A stretch of DNA of 64,000 nt, taken from contig NZ_JAADJU010000005.1 of assembly GCF_012933545.1 (NCBI RefSeq), forward strand, positions 124,001-188,000, written 5' to 3'. The DNA comes from Rouxiella aceris. Its GTDB lineage: Bacteria; Pseudomonadota; Gammaproteobacteria; Enterobacterales; Enterobacteriaceae. Every line of letters begins with the position of its first letter. Position 1 is the stretch's first letter. This document shows positions 63,298 through 64,000 of the stretch, piece by piece. The translations under genes were made by a program, and so were the position numbers. A model generated the notes under the pieces. It did not search any database. It saw only the letters and a list, made by a program, of their open reading frames with translations, and was not told the origin of the DNA.

Positions 63298-64000
63298 ATG
63301 ACCAAATCAACAGTCCTTATTACAGGCGCTTCTACGGGTATTGGTGCTGTATACGCCGAAAGGTTTGCACGCCGGGGGCATGACCTCGTGCTGGTCGCTC
63401 GCGACAAGACAAGACTTGATATCCTTGCAGATCGTCTGCGACAAGACAGGGGTATTTCTGTCGATGTGCTGCCTGCCGACCTCACGCAAACGAGTGATTT
63501 AGCCGCGGTCGAAGCTCGCCTGCGTGAAGACACACGGATTGGCATTCTTATCAATAATGCGGGTATCGCGCAGTCCGGCAGTTTTGCAGAGCAGACGCCT
63601 GATTCAATTGAAAGCCTTATAGCGCTTAACGTCACGGCCCTGACAAGGCTTGCCAGGGCCGTGGCGCCACGATTTGTGCAAGCAGGGGAAGGCTCGATCG
63701 TTAATATCAGTTCCGTCGTAGGCCTGGCCCCGGAATTTGCAATGACGGTTTACGGTGCAACCAAAGCCTTTGTGCTTTTCCTGTCCCAGGGCATGAATGT
63801 AGAGCTGTCATCCAAGGGTATTTATATCCAGGCGGTGCTCCCTGCCGGCACTTACACGGAAATTTGGGAACGTGCGGGTATCGATATCAGTAACTCGGCA
63901 AAATTCATGGAAGTGGGCGAGTTAGTGGATGCCGCACTGGTTGGTTTTGATCGCCGTGAACTCGTTACCATCCCGCCGTTACATAATGCCGCACGCTGGG
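63298..64000 (+). CDS. Short-chain dehydrogenase/reductase, 3' end outside the window
   Basis: The first 234 residues of an SDR-family NAD(P)-dependent oxidoreductase. The cofactor motif is TGASTGIGAVYAERFA, the structural motif is LINNAGIAQSG, the catalytic Ser is in IVNISSVVGLAPE, and Tyr/Lys are in TVYGATKAF (YxxxK). The start is the ATG at 63298-63300. It is divergent from, and probably repressed by, the TetR protein. Substrate unknown. About 25-30 residues are likely missing at the right edge. Confidence 0.92.
   Translation, partial: MTKSTVLITGASTGIGAVYAERFARRGHDLVLVARDKTRLDILADRLRQDRGISVDVLPADLTQTSDLAAVEARLREDTRIGILINNAGIAQSGSFAEQTPDSIESLIALNVTALTRLARAVAPRFVQAGEGSIVNISSVVGLAPEFAMTVYGATKAFVLFLSQGMNVELSSKGIYIQAVLPAGTYTEIWERAGIDISNSAKFMEVGELVDAALVGFDRRELVTIPPLHNAARW

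Noticed and set aside
63065..63301. 70- and 77-codon frames on both strands between the TetR and SDR genes
   Set aside because: They overlap the operator region, neither has a ribosome site, and I recognise no family; possibly a decayed insertion but not supportable.

Overview
The window reads as one piece of a chromosome from an enterobacterium (Enterobacterales). The evidence is a sbcB-yeeA-tmaR(yeeX) neighbourhood, close relatives of Escherichia coli PuuA/PuuD/PuuP and PxpABC, a typical tRNA-Asn(GTT), and moderate GC with enterobacterial gene style. The genus cannot be fixed from sequence reading alone; a Serratia/Rahnella/Hafnia-like member is plausible. Most of the window is accessory metabolism: importers paired with degradative enzymes and local regulators. 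Core genes are few (sbcB, yeeA, tmaR, tRNA-Asn).

Layout. 1-1245: partial sugar-type ABC ATPase. 1390-2625: a long composite repeat. 2662-10039: a six-gene minus-strand operon (oligopeptide-type ABC importer, luciferase-like monooxygenase, fused CMD/AhpD-like protein). 10224-14647: putrescine genes puuD, puuA, puuP. 14717-19773: VOC protein, Nudix hydrolase, hexapeptide acetyltransferase, sbcB, yeeA, tmaR. 19857-31963: 5-oxoprolinase genes pxpBC/pxpA, then a cluster with a 2-hydroxyacid dehydrogenase, a DUF1989 protein, an amino-acid ABC importer, an agmatinase-like ureohydrolase, a GntR regulator, an N-carbamoyl-amino-acid hydrolase-like enzyme, an aminotransferase and a LysR regulator. 32018-33605: an AT-rich patch with two unrecognised genes. 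33790-35716: an ABC-F protein behind a 27-codon leader peptide and an attenuator-like set of hairpins. 35773-40530: dienelactone hydrolase, MFS sugar-acid transporter, enolase-superfamily enzyme, esterase. 40732-40807: tRNA-Asn. 40985-42314: a second copy of the composite repeat. 42593-45702: chemoreceptor, MarR regulator, quinone-oxidoreductase-like protein. 45854-60865: thirteen consecutive minus-strand genes (oligopeptide-type ABC importer, OprD porin, FAD oxidase, NMT1/THI5-type ABC importer, creatininase-family hydrolase, RidA, cytosine-deaminase-like amidohydrolase, PDR/VanB reductase), faced by a LysR regulator at 61085. 62110-64000: an Rpn-family remnant and a divergent TetR/short-chain dehydrogenase pair, the latter cut by the window edge.

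How the genes fit together. Three blocks couple import to catabolism of nitrogen compounds: putrescine (puu), 5-oxoproline plus a probable guanidino/ureido/carbamoyl amino acid (19857-31963), and a probable nitrogen heterocycle (45854-62008). The substrates of the last two are inferred from gene content only.

Most unusual features. The two composite repeats are 1.2-1.3 kb, share an almost palindromic module order, carry pure hexamer and octamer arrays, and contain four copies of a 269-bp unit without length change. The second highlight is the ABC-F leader region, which looks like translational attenuation. The third is the LysR-faced thirteen-gene block.
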